From Dasypus novemcinctus (taxonomy: Eukaryota > Chordata > Mammalia > Cingulata > Dasypodidae), in the NCBI RefSeq assembly GCF_030445035.2, contig NC_080694.1:69207147-69271146 (forward strand): DNA of 64,000 nucleotides, in the 5' to 3' direction. Shown here piece by piece: positions 47,859-59,540 of this stretch (within the stretch, counting starts at the first letter, position 1; every line of letters begins with the position of its first letter). The notes beneath the pieces are model-generated. The model was not told where the DNA came from and ran no database searches. It worked only from the letters and a program-made list of their open reading frames with translations. A program made the position numbers and the translations under genes.

Positions 47859-50800
47859 TACCTAAATATAAGAGCCAAGCCCATAAAGACCTTGGAAGAT
47901 ATTGTAGGGAAGTATCTACAGGCTCTCGTATTAGGAAATGGTGTCATGAACTTTACACTCGAAGTGTGAGCAATGAAAGAAAAAATAGACAAATAGGACT
48001 TTCTCAAAATTAAAAACTTTTATACATCAAAGGAATTTGTCAAGAAAGTGAAAAGTAAGCATACTGAAAGGAAGAAAATATTTGGTAACCATAAATCTGA
48101 CAGGGGTCTTATATCCAGCATATATAAAGAAATCCTATATCTTGAAAATAAAAAGACAATCCATTTGAAAAATGGGCAAGTGATTTGAATAGTCACTTCT
48201 CCAAAGAAGAAATACAAATGGCTATAAAGCACATGAAAAGATGCTCAACATCATTAGGTATTAGGGAGATGCAAATCAAAACCACAGTGAGATATCATCT
48301 CACACCATTAGACTATGGTTAATAAGACAACTATGGCTATTAGAAAAACAGAGGACTACAAGTGTTGGAGAGGATGTGAAGGAATGGGAACCCTAATCCA
48401 CTGCTGGTGGAAATGTAGAATTTTGCAGCCACTGTAGAGGACAGATTGGCAGTTCCTCAGGAAGCTAAGTATAGATTTGCCACACAATCCAGCAATTCCA
48501 CTGCTAGGTGTATACCCAGAAGTGAAAGCAAGGACATGAAGAGATATATGCACACCAAAGTGCACAGCAGCATTACTCACTATTGCTAAATGTTGGAATC
48601 AACCCAAATTCCCTTCAAGTGATGAAGGGATAAACAAATTATGGTATACACATCCAATGGAATACTACTCAAGTGCAAGAAGGAATACAGTACTAAAACA
48701 TGGGATAACATGGATGACTCTTGAGGACCTTATGTTGAGTGTAGCAAGCCAGGCATTGAAGGATAAATACTACATGAACTCTCTGATATGAATTAAGCAA
48801 ATCAAGCTGTCTCAGAGAGGTAGAGATGGAACATAGGCTTACAGGAAATGGGGCAGGGAGAGAAAGGTTGTGAACCAGTGCCCACATGGCAAAATCTATG
48901 ATAAAATGGAGGTAAATAGTTGTGCAGTGAAGGGATGAGACCGGAGGATAGGGATACTATTGGGTGGTGTCTTGTAGACTTGAGGGGGCCTAGGGTTGGG
49001 AGAATGAGTCAGATGGTCCATGGAATTGGGGGGAGGGTTGGGAGGGAGCAGGTGAACATGGGAGATTGTCTGGTACATGGTTGAAAGTTGAAAACACTTG
49101 AAGTTGAGAAAACACTTTAGAAAATATAATAAGGAAGAGTTACTTGTGTAAGGTGTTTGTCGAGGAGTATCTGGCACAGAGTGCATCTTGGGATAGGCTT
49201 CTAGGGAGTGTGTGAGTGCTCCTCATGTCATAGTGTGTTATATCAATGGGCAGAGACACATACGATGAACAGGATAGCATTATACCCCCATCCTGGGGAG
49301 GCCTGATAGTCTCAAACAGAGGAGAGTGTGTCTCTCAAGAGCATGCATGGCTCCCAATGAGGGAGGACAGACTAGTATGTCAAGCCCTCAGCATTGTTGG
49401 AAGTATCTGTCAACTTTGCCCTTCAAGCAATGAAGCCTGGCGGTCATCGTGGGCCCCAAGTGGAGGGGTAGAGAGGAATAGAGTAGATGGAACGGGGTAA
49501 ATGGAGTGCAATGGAAGTGTTCTGTATGTGCAATGATTGATATAAGCCATGTTAAATTTCACCAAAAATTTATAAAAGTGTATAGTCTAAAATGTAAGCC
49601 GTAATGTCAACCATAATGGAACCATTGTTAGTAGCTATGTTTCAATATCTGTACACCAGTTGTAGGAAATGTAACATCCACGTGTAAAAAGATCACTACT
49701 GGGGAAGGGGGAAAATGATTTGATGATGTGTACACGGGAGTCCCCTATATTCTACATGTGACTTTCCTGGACCTAAAACTTTTTTGAAGAATAAAAAAAG
49801 GATGTAAACACTGAAGAAGGAATGGCAGAGTTTGCTTTGCCACTATACCTACAGGGCAACACCTATTACAGTGATGAAAGGCAAAATGTCAAAAAAATTT
49901 TAAAAGATATTTTTCACTTTTCTTAATACCCTAATTTATTTTTACTTTATTTTAGTTTTTCTAAATTATGATGTATTTTATTTCTAATCTTTAAACCTAT
50001 CATTCCTATTCCATTTTCCTATTAATTGAATTTGGCAATATATTAGGCTTCATTTTTGAAGAAGTTTTGGAGTGGGGTGTCATTGATGGGGGATATATGG
50101 GAGGGAGTTTGCCTAGGCATTCATATAGTGTATATAGATGTCTTCAGATGTTCTTTGGGTATTGGCATCTCCGGTAGAGTTTCACACGACAACTGAGGGA
50201 GTGCTGAGTTCCCATCCTGGGGAGCTCTGTCACATTCCCCAATGGAACAGCAATTATCCCCCATATGCAAGGACAAAGACCAGTGAAGAATTATGGTCCA
50301 GTGATGGGCCCTTGATACAGATGAATATGCTTGTGAGCCTGGTGCTTGAAATTTGAACTAGGCCCAGATCTGCAGAGTGCCTAAGAGTTACATCCTAAGA
50401 GCCTCCATGTTGCTCAAATGTGGCCACTCTGTAAGCCAAACTCAGCATATAAGTGGATTACCTCACCCCAAGCATGGGACATGACACCCAGGGATGACCC
50501 TCCCTTGTGCTGAGAGATTACTACCAAGCACCAGCTGGTGATGCAACTAGAAAAAGACCTCAAACAAAAGGGGGAAAGGGTAAAGAAAGATGAATTTATA
50601 TGGCTAAGAGACTTGAAATGAGTCAGGAGGTCATCAGAGGTGCTGCATTTATGCATGTCTCTGTAGGATCTGTGAGGCAGCCAAAGTAGCTATATGTCCT
50701 GGTAGTGGTGCACCTGAGGGTTACAGAGACACCCAGGTCCTGCAGTTATGACAGATGGCTCTGGAGTTCAGTGCCTTGCCACTGGTCCCTACTTTGGAAT

Positions 50801-51656
50801 TTGTGCTCCTGAGTGTGATGGAGTTGGACTCAGATGTGGCTTCTCTACACATGCCTCTTCTATCACTTTTACTGAATCTGTGGTTGGCACTGGGGTTGGT
50901 GTATGCTCAGGAGTCTTGCATCTCTGGACAGTCCATATGACAGCTGGGCCCTGAGCCTCAGCAGAGTTGGAACACTTACTCTTCACTTTATTGGACTTAC
51001 CCAGGTTAATCAACAAGGAGGTGAAGAGGGTCAACCACCATACAAAGAACCGAGAGTACATGTTAAAGTAGGAGAATTTCATCCATCAGCCATGTGGGAT
51101 CTAAGTCTTCTCTCAATTTAGAAGTGGAGTGGGCATCACCATCCCAGAGTCCTCAGCATGGAGGAATAAAGTACAGATTAGTGTGGACTTACTAGTATTT
51201 TACTATAGAATCATTATGATTCTAGCAATGCAAGAAATTATATCATTGATGGATACAGTGGCCATAGGAGTTGTTGAAGGCAGGGAGAGGGTAAAAGAGG
51301 AATAATATTGGGGCATTTTCAGGACTTGGAGTTGTTCTGAATGACATTGCAGGGAGATATGCAGGACATTATACATCCTGCCATAACCCACTCAATGGAC
51401 TGGGAGAGAGTGTAATCTACAACATATACTATAATCCAAGCTGTGTAATAGTGCTCCAAAATGAACTCATTAAATGAAATGAATGTACCACACTAATGAA
51501 ATAAGTCATTGTGGTATTTTGGTAAATTGACACTAAGTTGATGTCGGAGAAGTGGTGGGTGTGGGGAGTGGGTATATGGGAACCTCTTATAGTTTTTAAT
51601 ATAACATTTTGTGTGATCTATGTATCTTAAAAAAAATCTACAAAAATATTATGGCC

Positions 51657-52122
51657 AGGGAAGCAGGTATGGCTCAACAGATAGAGCTTCAGCCTACTAT
51701 ATAGGAAGTCCAGGTTCGATACCCAGGGCCTCCTGGCCTGTGTGGTGAGATGGCCCAAGTGGAGTGCTGCCACATGCAAGGGTTGTCGCCCCACCCAGGG
51801 GTACACCCCTCACAAGGAGTGGCCCCTGAGCAAGGAGTGCAGCCCCACGCAGGAGAGTAGACTGCCTAGGGGTGGTCCCGCCCACATGGAGAGCTAACAC
51901 AGCAAGATGACACAACAGAAAAGAGACACAGAGAAGACACAATATGAGATGCAGCGAACTAGGGACCTGAGGTGGAGCAAGAGAATGATCACCTCTCTCC
52001 TACTCCAGAAGGTCCCAGGATGGGTTCCTGGAGAATACAAGAAACACAGAAAAACAGAGTGAATGGACACAGAGAGCAGACAATGGAGTTGGAGGTGGAG
52101 AGGGACAAACAAAAAAAACACA
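51657..52122 (+). mobile_element. DAS-SINE, plus strand
   Basis: Head 'agggaagcaggtatggctca', body 'gggcctcctggcctgtgtgg', the characteristic 'cacaaggagtg' segment, then 'gaatggacacagagagcaga' and an A tail. It directly follows the L1 3' end at 51650. About 465 bp, somewhat longer than its relatives owing to internal expansion. Confidence 0.85.
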
Positions 52123-52124
52123 TT

Positions 52125-52378
52125 TTTGCCCTTGGGGTATGCAAAATATTAACTAATGAGGTTGAATATGTTTTCATCTTATTACTGACATATCTAATCC
52201 CCCATCTTTGTAATGCCTACAAACAGATTTTGCCAATTTTTCTATTGCATTGCTGTCTTTTTCTTATTTATTTACAGTAGGCTTTTATGCTTGCTTTTAA
52301 TTCTTTTGGTTATGTGCCTTGCAAATACTTTCTTTCAGTTTGTTGCTTGGCTTTTTACTTTTAAAAATTTATCTTTCT
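52125..52378 (-). mobile_element. Old L1 ORF2 C-terminal fragment, antisense
   Basis: The order 'ttctattgcattgctgtctt' to 'cttgcaaatactttctttca' parallels 28370-28500 in a diverged form (the region after the RT/C-terminal boundary). Low coding content. Confidence 0.6.
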
Positions 52379-52380
52379 CA

Positions 52381-52750
52381 GGAAGTGGATATAGTTCTAG
52401 TGATTGAGCTCCCACCTACCACATGGGAAATCCTGGGTTCATTTCCTGGTGCCTCCTCGAGAGGATGAGTAGGACAGCAAGCCGGCATGTCCGGATTGTT
52501 CAGGGAGCTGATGCATCAAGGGGACACAAAGAGGAAAGACAATGAGAGATACAACAAAGCAGTGAGCTGAGGTGTCTCAAGCAATTGAGTGTCAGTCTTC
52601 CACATTGGAGTTTCTGGGTTTGGTTCCTGATGCCTGCTGATGAGAAGACAAGCAGATGCACAAAAGCACACAGTGAATGGACACAGAGAGCAGACTGCAA
52701 GTGCAAACAAGTGGGGTGGGAATAAATAAATCATATAAATCTTTAAAAAA
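52381..52750 (+). mobile_element. Dimeric tRNA-SINE
   Basis: Two tRNA-like heads occur in one element: 'ggaagtggatatagttctag...cctgggttcatttcctgg' (52381-52450) and 'gagctgaggtgtctcaagca...tctgggtttggttcctga' (52563-52630). One tail follows ('aataaataaatcatataaat'). This suggests a dimer or one SINE inserted in another's tail. Confidence 0.75.
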
Positions 52751-52899
52751 TATATCTCTTGGAGAATGGATGTAACTGAAGTGGTTGAGTGCCTGCCTCT
52801 TATGTAGGAGGTCCTGGGTTCAATCCCCCATACCTTCTAAAATATTTATGTTTATATAAATACATATTAAAATATATATACTATAAAAATATATCTCTT
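52751..52899 (+). mobile_element. Monomeric tRNA-SINE with 10-bp TSD
   Basis: Head 'ggagaatggatgtaactgaa' and 'gtcctgggttcaatccccc' with a short AT-rich tail, between copies of 'tatatctctt' at 52751-52760 and 52890-52899. A B-box-like 'ggttcaatccc' is intact. Confidence 0.8.
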
Positions 52900-53365
52900 G
52901 ATGATCAGAAGTTCTCGGTTGTAATGTAGAAGAATTTACTAATGTCTTCTTTACTCTCTTAAGAAATCCTTCTTGAACTTGTAACATTGATATCAAGATA
53001 GGGCTTGCCAGGGTTCAGAAGAGAGAGGGGGATGAATGGTGGAAGAGGGCACTTTTGGGGTGGGGAGATTCTTCTGTATAATACTGCAATGATGGACGCA
53101 TGACAGTGCACTTTTGTCAAGGCCTATGGAACTGTACAGTGCAGTGTGTTAACCAAAAGGCAAACTACAGACCATGGTTAGTAGCAATGCTTTTAGTACT
53201 GGTTCATCAACTTTAACAAACATGCCACCCTAATCTAAGATGTCAGCAATAGGCAAAACTGTGTGAGGATGAGTGTGTAGGGGTTATAGCGGAATTCTCT
53301 ATCCTTTCAGTATAATTTTTCTGTAAATGTAAACCTGAACCTTCTCTAAAAATAGAATTAAAAAA
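52900..53365 (+). mobile_element. Old L1 3' end (different subfamily), plus strand
   Basis: Ends 'gtaaacctgaaccttctcta' + 'aaaatagaattaaaaaaa', the usual end of older mammalian L1M-type elements. The upstream part carries 3' UTR-like sequence. It differs from the long 3' UTR of the younger L1s here. Confidence 0.55.
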
Positions 53366-53783
53366 AAAAGAGAAATTGGCGTCGGACTTGGTCCAGTGGT
53401 CAGGGCGTCCGTCTACCACATGGGAGTCCACAGTTCAAACCCTGGGCCTCCTTGACCTGTGTGGAGCTGGCCCATGTGCAGTGCCATGCAGGGGGGTCCC
53501 CCCGTAGGGGAGCCCCATGCGCAAGGAGTGCACCCTGTAGGGAGAGCCACCCAGTGTGAAAGAGGGTGCAGCCTGCCCAGGAATGGTGCTGCACACACGG
53601 AGAACTGACACAACAAGATGACACAACAAAAAGAAACACAGATTCTGGGGCTCCTGACAACAACAGAAACAGACAAAGAAGATGCAGCAAATAGACACAG
53701 AGAACAGACAACCAGGGTGGGGGGGAGGGGAAGGGGAGATAAATAAATAAATAAATAAATCTTAAAAAAAAAAGAGAGAGAAA
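53363..53783 (+). mobile_element. DAS-SINE, plus strand, well preserved
   Basis: Starts 'tggcgtcggacttggtccag' at 53377 and contains all DAS blocks: 'gggcctccttgacctgtgtg', 'gcgcaaggagtgcaccctgt', 'gcctgcccaggaatggtgct', 'cagacaaagaagatgcagca' and a tail of (aaat)n plus poly(A) to 53773. Flanking 'gagaaat'-type duplications lie in A-rich sequence. This is the best reference copy in the window. Confidence 0.93.
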
Positions 53784-54210
53784 TCTTTCTCTATCCCAAA
53801 GTCAGAAAGACATTTACTTATAGTTTTCCTTAAAAGTCTTAAAGTTATACCCTTAATGAATTGGGTTAATTTAAGTATGTGGCGGAGGATATGGATACAA
53901 ATTTTTTTTCAGATGGGAAATGAAATTCTGGCATAATTTAATGAAATAATTTTTCTTATCCAGTGATGCTGTGGTACCTCATACATATGTCAACATCCTG
54001 AGTGTGTGTGTGTGTGCCTGTGTGTGAGTGTGAGCATGTGCTGTTTCTGGGCTTTTATTCTGTGCCAATGATGAAATTTATTTCCTATGCCAGTTCCATC
54101 TGTATCAATTATTATATATTTATGATGAGTCCCTTTAACTGGTAGAACAGGACTCTGAATATTTTGATTTAGACGTGCCATGGCCATTCTTAACCGTTTG
54201 CTATTCCATT
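53784..54210 (-). mobile_element. Old L1 antisense part, with (TG)n
   Basis: T-rich sequence resembling the antisense RT region of an ancient L1, continuing at 54402 beyond a SINE. A (TG)n-like microsatellite lies at about 54001-54030 ('gtgtgtgtgtgtgcctgtgt'). Confidence 0.45.
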
Positions 54211-54221
54211 TTACTTTATTT

Positions 54222-54401
54222 TTTAAGATTTATTTATTTTACATGATTTACCCCCCCTCCTTATTGTTTTTTGCTCTCACTGTCTGCTCTCAGCTCTCAC
54301 AGTGGCATGGGCCAGCTTGCCTTCACCAGGAGGCTCTGGGAATTGAAACTGGGGCCTCCCATATGGGAGCCCATTCACTTAAGCCACATCCACGTCCCCC
54401 A
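54222..54401 (-). mobile_element. tRNA-SINE, antisense (short type)
   Basis: T-rich tail complement, then 'gcctccc' + 'atatgggagcccattcactt' + 'aagccacatccac' at the head end. It lacks the long DAS middle, as does 10076-10212. Confidence 0.8.
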
Positions 54402-55150
54402 TTGCATTTTAGAAGCACCTTGCCAAGTTCTACAAAAAGAAGTCAGTATGTATTTTTTGAGTAATTCTGCTAATCCAAGCTCCATGGATCAATTTAGAAA
54501 GAACTGACATTTTTATCACTTTAAATATTCTTACCCTTATACATGATCTATCATTTCATTGTTGAGACCATCCTTATATCTTTTAGTGAAATTTTACTAT
54601 TTTCTATGTAAAGGTCTTGCACATTTGTTTAAATATTGTTCTTAAATTAGAGTTTTTGTTGCTGTTATAAATCTTGTTTCTTGTTAAAATAGGGACTTGC
54701 ATTCTCTAATTGTTGCTGGTATACAGAAATGCAATAGACTTGAACCATCTCACTAAACTCTTTTATCATTTCTAATAACTTGTCTGTAGATTCTGTTGAG
54801 TTTTCTGCATATGCAATCATATAGACTCTGATTTATGTGACTTTTATTTTTTCCTTTCCAGTTTCTATGGCTTCAGTTTCATTTTCTTACTGATTGCTCT
54901 TGGCTTGGAAATCTTGCACACTGTAGAATATAAGTTATCATATAGGACATTTGCTGCTAACACTTTCCTATTTAGGATCATGTTTATTGTGAATTTTTAA
55001 AAAGATGTGTCTTTAATAGGTTATTTCTTTTTGAGATTTTATTTCTTTTATTTCTAGTTTGAGATTAAAAAACGTCTTTGCATTCTTGAGGTAAACACAA
55101 CTTAGTCATAGTGGATTATCGTTTTCATGAATGTTGTGTTTAGTTTGCTG
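54402..55150 (-). mobile_element. Old L1 RT fragment, antisense
   Basis: Blocks such as 'tgacatttttatcactttaa' and 'tggtatacagaaatgcaata' correspond, in diverged form, to the RT region at 29100-29450 of the younger L1. No open frame remains. Confidence 0.6.
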
Positions 55151-55169
55151 GTATGTCTGGGATTTTCTC

Positions 55170-55345
55170 TCTCATCTATCTATCATCAAGATATCATCTA
55201 TTTATCTATCATCTATCTATCATTTATTTTATCCATTGTCTATCTATTTTTCTATCATCCTCTAATCTATCATCTCTCTATCTTCTTTGTCATCAGGGTC
55301 ATCATCACCATCATCCTCATCCTCATTATCCTCCACCACATCTAT
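55170..55345. repeat. Interrupted (ATCT)n / (ATC)n microsatellite
   Basis: Imperfect runs of 'atctatctatc' pass into 'catcatcaccatcatcctca'. The two overlapping plus-strand readings at 55127-55401 translate this repeat and are not genes. Confidence 0.85.
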
Positions 55346-55390
55346 CCCTTGTGAAAAAAGTTTGTCATTTCCTTCCTTATGCCTTTCTTC

Positions 55391-55846
55391 TCAGGGCATA
55401 ATTTATTTATTTATTTTTTAAAGATTTATTTTATTTATTTCTCTTCCCTTCCCCCCCTGCCCCAGTTGTCTGTTCTATGTGTCCATTTGCTGCGTGTTCT
55501 TCCTTTTGTCCGCTTCTGCTGTTGTCAGCGGCATTGGAATCTGTGTCTCTTTTGCTTACATCATCTTGCTGTGTCAGCTCTCCATGTGCGTGGCACCATT
55601 TCTGGGCAGGCTGAAATTTCTTTCACACTGGGTGGCTCTCCTTACAGGGCACTCTCCTTATGCGTGGGGCTCCCCTACGCAGGGGAAATCTCTGTGTGGT
55701 GCAGCACTCCTTGCATGCATCAGCACTGCATGTGGGCCAGGTCCACATGGGTCAAGGAGGCCCAGGGTTTGAACCACGGACCTCCCATGTGGTAGACAGA
55801 TGCCCTATCCACTGATCCAAGTCCGCTTCCTTCAGGGTATAATTTA
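55391..55846 (-). mobile_element. DAS-SINE, antisense, 15-bp TSD
   Basis: The complement of the tail starts at 55406; the head complement 'gtggtagacagatgccctat' ends at about 55831. TSDs 'tcagggcataattta' (55391-55405) and 'tcagggtataattta' (55832-55846) differ at one base. The 138-residue plus-strand reading across it is a shadow. Confidence 0.93.
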
Positions 55847-55939
55847 AAAGTTGTATTGGTCTCATTGAAGGAATTGAGATTTATTTTCTCTTTTCTAGTC
55901 ATTGCAAGAGTTTGAAGGGCAGTAGATTTCTATAGTTTT

Positions 55940-56335
55940 CTGAAAATCTGGTGAATACCCAAAGAAATTGAAAATGGGAGCTCAAACAGATACTTGTACA
56001 CCAATGTTTCTTGCAGCATTTTTCACCATAGTCAAAAGAAGGAAACAGCCAAAAAGGAGCGTGTACACACAATGGAATATTATTCAGCCATTAAGTAGGA
56101 GTGAAGCTCTGAAATATGCTGGAACATGGCTAAACCTTGAAAACAGTATGCTGCATGAAATAAGCAACTCATAAAAAGACTAAAAACAGTAGGATTTCAC
56201 TTGCATGAAATAGCTAGAAATAGCAAGTTCATATAGAAAGGAAATTAGAGGTTACATGGGGGTGGAGGGAGGGGAAAGGGAAACTTGCTTGGGGACATAG
56301 AATGTAAATTTTGAAAATTTAAAAATAATAAACAA
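55940..56335 (+). mobile_element. Old L1 ORF2 C-terminus and 3' end, plus strand
   Basis: Contains 'caatggaatattattcagcc' and, in frame at 55968-56174, a decayed 'QTDTCTPMFLAAFFTI' block of the ORF2p C-terminus. It then runs into an AT-rich 3' end. Diverged from the young L1s. Confidence 0.8.
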
Positions 56336-56610
56336 GAACTTTAAACAGATATGGGAGACTTAAAAAACAAAGGAAACCCTGAAATTGTTGACACTGTAGG
56401 TATAGAAACCCGCTGACGTCCCTAGGGGTGGGCCTTGCAGAGCTGAGGCTTGGCTCCTAAGCTGTGCTCTCCTCGTGGAGCAGGTGATGGCTCAAGAGCA
56501 CTGCAGAATGGGGGCTGCCAGATGATGCTGGTGACTCTGAAGAGGCATAACGAGGTTGGCTTTAGGATCACCAGGATCACCACAGAAATTTGGAGAGTGA
56601 AGTGCTTCTT
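56336..56610. other. Unidentified 275-bp stretch
   Basis: GC-richer than its neighbours, with short frames on both strands (for example 'CQMMLVTLKRHNEVGF' on plus). I could not link it to a family. It may be a decayed retrocopy or LTR. Confidence 0.3.
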
Positions 56611-58675
56611 GTGGGTTAAGATCTGCTATTTTTCAATGTATGCTTTCAAATTATTCTTTGTGCTCATCCATGCCTTCTTGTTTTTTATTTCTCTCCCCTC
56701 CCTCCCCCCACTGCCTGCTCTCTGTGTCCATTCACTGTGTGTTCTTCTGTGTCCGATTTCATTATCCAGCAGCACTGGGAAACTGTGTCTCTTTTTTTGT
56801 TGGAGCATCATTTCGTTGCATCAGCTCTCCATGCATGTGCCATTCCTGGGCAGGCTGCACTTTTTTTCATGTGGGGCAGCTCTCCTTATTGGGCATACTC
56901 CTTGCACATGGTGCATCCCTAGGTGGAGGTGCCACTGTGTGGCATGCCACTCCTTGTGTGCAACAGCACTGTGCATGGGCCAGCTTACCACATGTGTCAG
57001 GAGGCCCTGGGGATCAAACACTGGACCCTCCATATGGTATATGGATGCTGTATCAGTTGAGCTACTTCCACCTCCCCCAATGTCTTCTTAATATCCTTAA
57101 TCTCTTCAACCATCACATTGAATTTATTAAGGAGATTTGTTTGAACATCTATGATTAGTTGTCTCAGTTCCTTTATGTCATCTGGAGGCTGATCTTGTTC
57201 CTTTAACTGTACCCTAGCTTCCTGTTCCTTGGTGTGGATTTTAAGTTTTTTGCGGGTGTCTTAGCATCTGGCCTACTGGAAGTAAATTTAGTCTGGGTGC
57301 AGATTTTCTCTTTAGTTTAGGACTCTCTGTCATTTCTCCCTTGCTGGTTTTATAGTAGGAGCCAAGGATATAGTTGGTCCTGTAAGTTGTGAAGGCTTAC
57401 TCTGCCCTCATTGCCCCAGGGACCAATGAAGCTTCTCCCAACTTTCTCCTTTGCCAGGGGTAGGGACAGAGTCCCAGCTGTGTGGAATAATCCAAATTAT
57501 GCCATCCAAGACTGTGGTTGCACACAAAGTCTGATGAAGCTTTACACCCATTTCTGTCCAGTCTGGTGCTGTGAAGGAAATACAGGTGTGGGCAGCAATT
57601 TATGCAGGCTAGTCCAAGATGACCACAGTTGCTCTGGTAGACTTCCAATTATTCAGTCTGTGCCAGCCAAAGGTACTGCAGTTACCTGGATAGGCTGGTG
57701 CAGGGCCCACTGGCCTTTTCCCTGCAGAGGTGGGGCTGAAGCCTAGTTTAGGGCTGCAGGCCACTCTGGGTCAAAGAAACTGGTTCCACCATCACTGTGA
57801 TTTTCAATCAGCCTGGGTTCCCCTCACGCTGGTGTGGAGTCAAAATGGTGGCCACTGGTCTCTTTCCAATTTAAACAGTTTCACACCCTACTCTACCTAG
57901 GGTTATATCTTAGCCAGCCAGGTGTACTAATCAGTAGCTGAAATTAGTAGCCAACCATCTCCTTCTCCCCTGTTTTTTGGAAATGGAGCTTCCAGTTGCA
58001 GCCATGGTGTAGCTCCAGGGGTGGCTTGTGCAGCCAGAGTAGGATGAGTACTGGCCTCCATGGGTAGGCCAGCAATTTCCTGGAGAGGTTGGCACAGGTC
58101 CCCCAGCTGCCTCCCTGCCAGAGGTGGGGCTGGGGCCTATTCTAGAGCTGCAGTCTCATCTGGATGGAAAGAAGCCGGTCCCTACAACCACTGTGCTTTT
58201 GGTTTGCCCTGCTTCCTCTCGTGCCAGGCAAAGAGTTAAGATTGCAGCTACTGGCCTCTTTCTGACTTGGACAGGCTCAAACTTTAGCTGTTCTCAGGAT
58301 TATACTATAGGCTGTTGAATTTACTCATCAGTAGCTGAAGTTGGTGCCCAACCATCTATTCCTCCCCTGTTTTGGGGAAGTGGAGCTTTCAATTGCAGCC
58401 ATGGAACAGCTCCAGAGGTGGCTTGTGCCTCCAGTGGAGGATGGGCACCAGCCTCTGTGGCGTGGAGCACTCTACTTATGAATCTTCTCTGCAATGGGGA
58501 GTTTCCTCCTTCCATTCTTCAAGAATGTGGCAGGATGCTCTTCTGGTCTCCTGGAGCCCCCAAACAAGTGTTGCAGCTACTCCACATAGCTCTGGGTGTT
58601 TACTAACTGCCCTGTAGTAGGAGCTGACTCTAGGAGCTCCTTACTCTGCCACCACCTTGCTGGCTGTCTCTTCTT
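56611..58675 (-). mobile_element. L1 5' end (5' UTR and ORF1 N-terminus) with tandem units, antisense
   Basis: The sense 5' end is at about 58675 ('ggtggtggcagagtaaggag' begins near 58665). It aligns with 46228-45010, including 'attgccccagggaccaatga' and 'cttctcccaactttctcctt'. Two copies of a roughly 394-bp unit are visible: 'tggggctg.agcctagttta' at 57730 recurs at 58125, through to 'gctccaggggtggcttgtgc' at 58013 versus 58407. A DAS-SINE interrupts ORF1 N-terminal sequence. ORF2 and the tail are missing, so a later deletion or rearrangement removed the 3' part. Confidence 0.82.
56668..57089 (-). mobile_element. DAS-SINE, antisense, inside L1 ORF1
   Basis: The tail complement starts at about 56680 ('ttttttatttctctcccctc'), head complement at about 57050 ('gctacttccacctccccca'). 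Comparison with the uninterrupted L1 at 45040-45070 shows the target 'ccaatgtcttctt' duplicated as 'ccatgccttctt' (56668-56679) and 'ccaatgtcttctt' (57077-57089). Confidence 0.88.
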
Positions 58676-59394
58676 TTATTAACTTTTAATTTCTACACAT
58701 GCACTTCCTTGGTCTGCCAGCAGATGTCGATCTTTGGCAGGCCTCTCAGTTCAATGCTTGGTCAGAATGTGTTTGCTACAACATGGACCAGATCAATGTG
58801 ATGGAGGATCCTGCCTGGACGCCAAGAGCCTCATGATGCAAACTTTCTCAGAGGCAGTTCTCCAGCCTTTCCTGGCAGCCCCCTCCCTTTACCTGGGTAG
58901 GAAATAATTCCACTCCCTTCTGCATCTTCAACAATAACCCCAGCCAGTAGAAAGATAGATTGAGTGGGTCAGAGCTCTTTGTCCTTTGATGGCTCCAAAG
59001 GTCCCATCCATCCTGGAAGGGCTCCTGGGACACAGCAGAACAAATCTGTAGGTCAAAATCTGAGTCAGTTTTAAGATGAATCCCTTTCTCCTTTTCCTGG
59101 GCTCCCTTTGTCTGGAGCTGCCAATCTCATGCCTAAGAATTCAACATTTTTTGTAGGGTGGGGGAGGGCTCTGGCAGCTGCAGCTGCAGCTTTTAACTAC
59201 CAAATTTGCTGTAGAGTTTCTTTTCCTTTAAGTCTCTCTCTCGGGGCGGTGTCCAGCCTCCCCATAGTGTCCTAAACCCTAGAAGGTTTTTTTCCCAGGC
59301 TCTTTCTGCCTGTCCTCTAGCTATTTTTCTCAGAGAGGAGAGGGTCACATGTTTTTCTAGTTCTCTATCTTCCTGGAATTCACCCTCATTGTAG
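58676..59394. other. Unassigned sequence, about 720 bp
   Basis: No gene recognised. It contains a (GCTGCA)n-like patch at 59177-59193. The middle could be older L1 5' UTR but this is weak. Confidence 0.35.
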
Positions 59395-59540
59395 GTTTTT
59401 TGCATTTCTCTAATGGCTCATGATGTTGAAAATCTTTTCAGGTGCTTCTTACACATTCATATATCTTCTGTGAAGAAATGTCTATTCAAATATTTTGCCC
59501 ATTTTTAGTTGGCTTGTTTGCATTTTTTATAAAATAACTG
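59395..59540 (-). mobile_element. Old L1 ORF2 C-terminal fragment, antisense
   Basis: 'gaagaaatgtctattcaaat' + 'attttgcccatttttagttg' is the diverged equivalent of 28345-28410. About 145 bp. Confidence 0.75.

Larger units (their letters stand above)
46431..51650 (+). mobile_element. LINE-1, plus strand, 5'-truncated, with nested insertions
   Basis: Decayed ORF2 starts in the RT finger region (46431-46540). After an unidentified 285-bp segment it resumes at 46826, is cut by an L1 tail (46862-47036) and a DAS-SINE (47472-47845), and ends near 48830 with sequence equivalent to the ORF2p C-terminus. The long lineage-specific 3' UTR follows (48830-51640) with a terminal A-rich tail. No long frame remains. 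Its 3' UTR is the reference used above for aligning the shorter tails. Confidence 0.87.

Noticed and set aside
52381-53450. tRNA genes
   Set aside because: The tRNA-like segments are SINE heads with A-rich tails and TSDs, not free-standing tRNA genes; the acceptor and anticodon structure is degraded.
56640-57158. 172- and 213-codon plus-strand frames
   Set aside because: They span an antisense DAS-SINE and L1 ORF1 sequence; no coding support.
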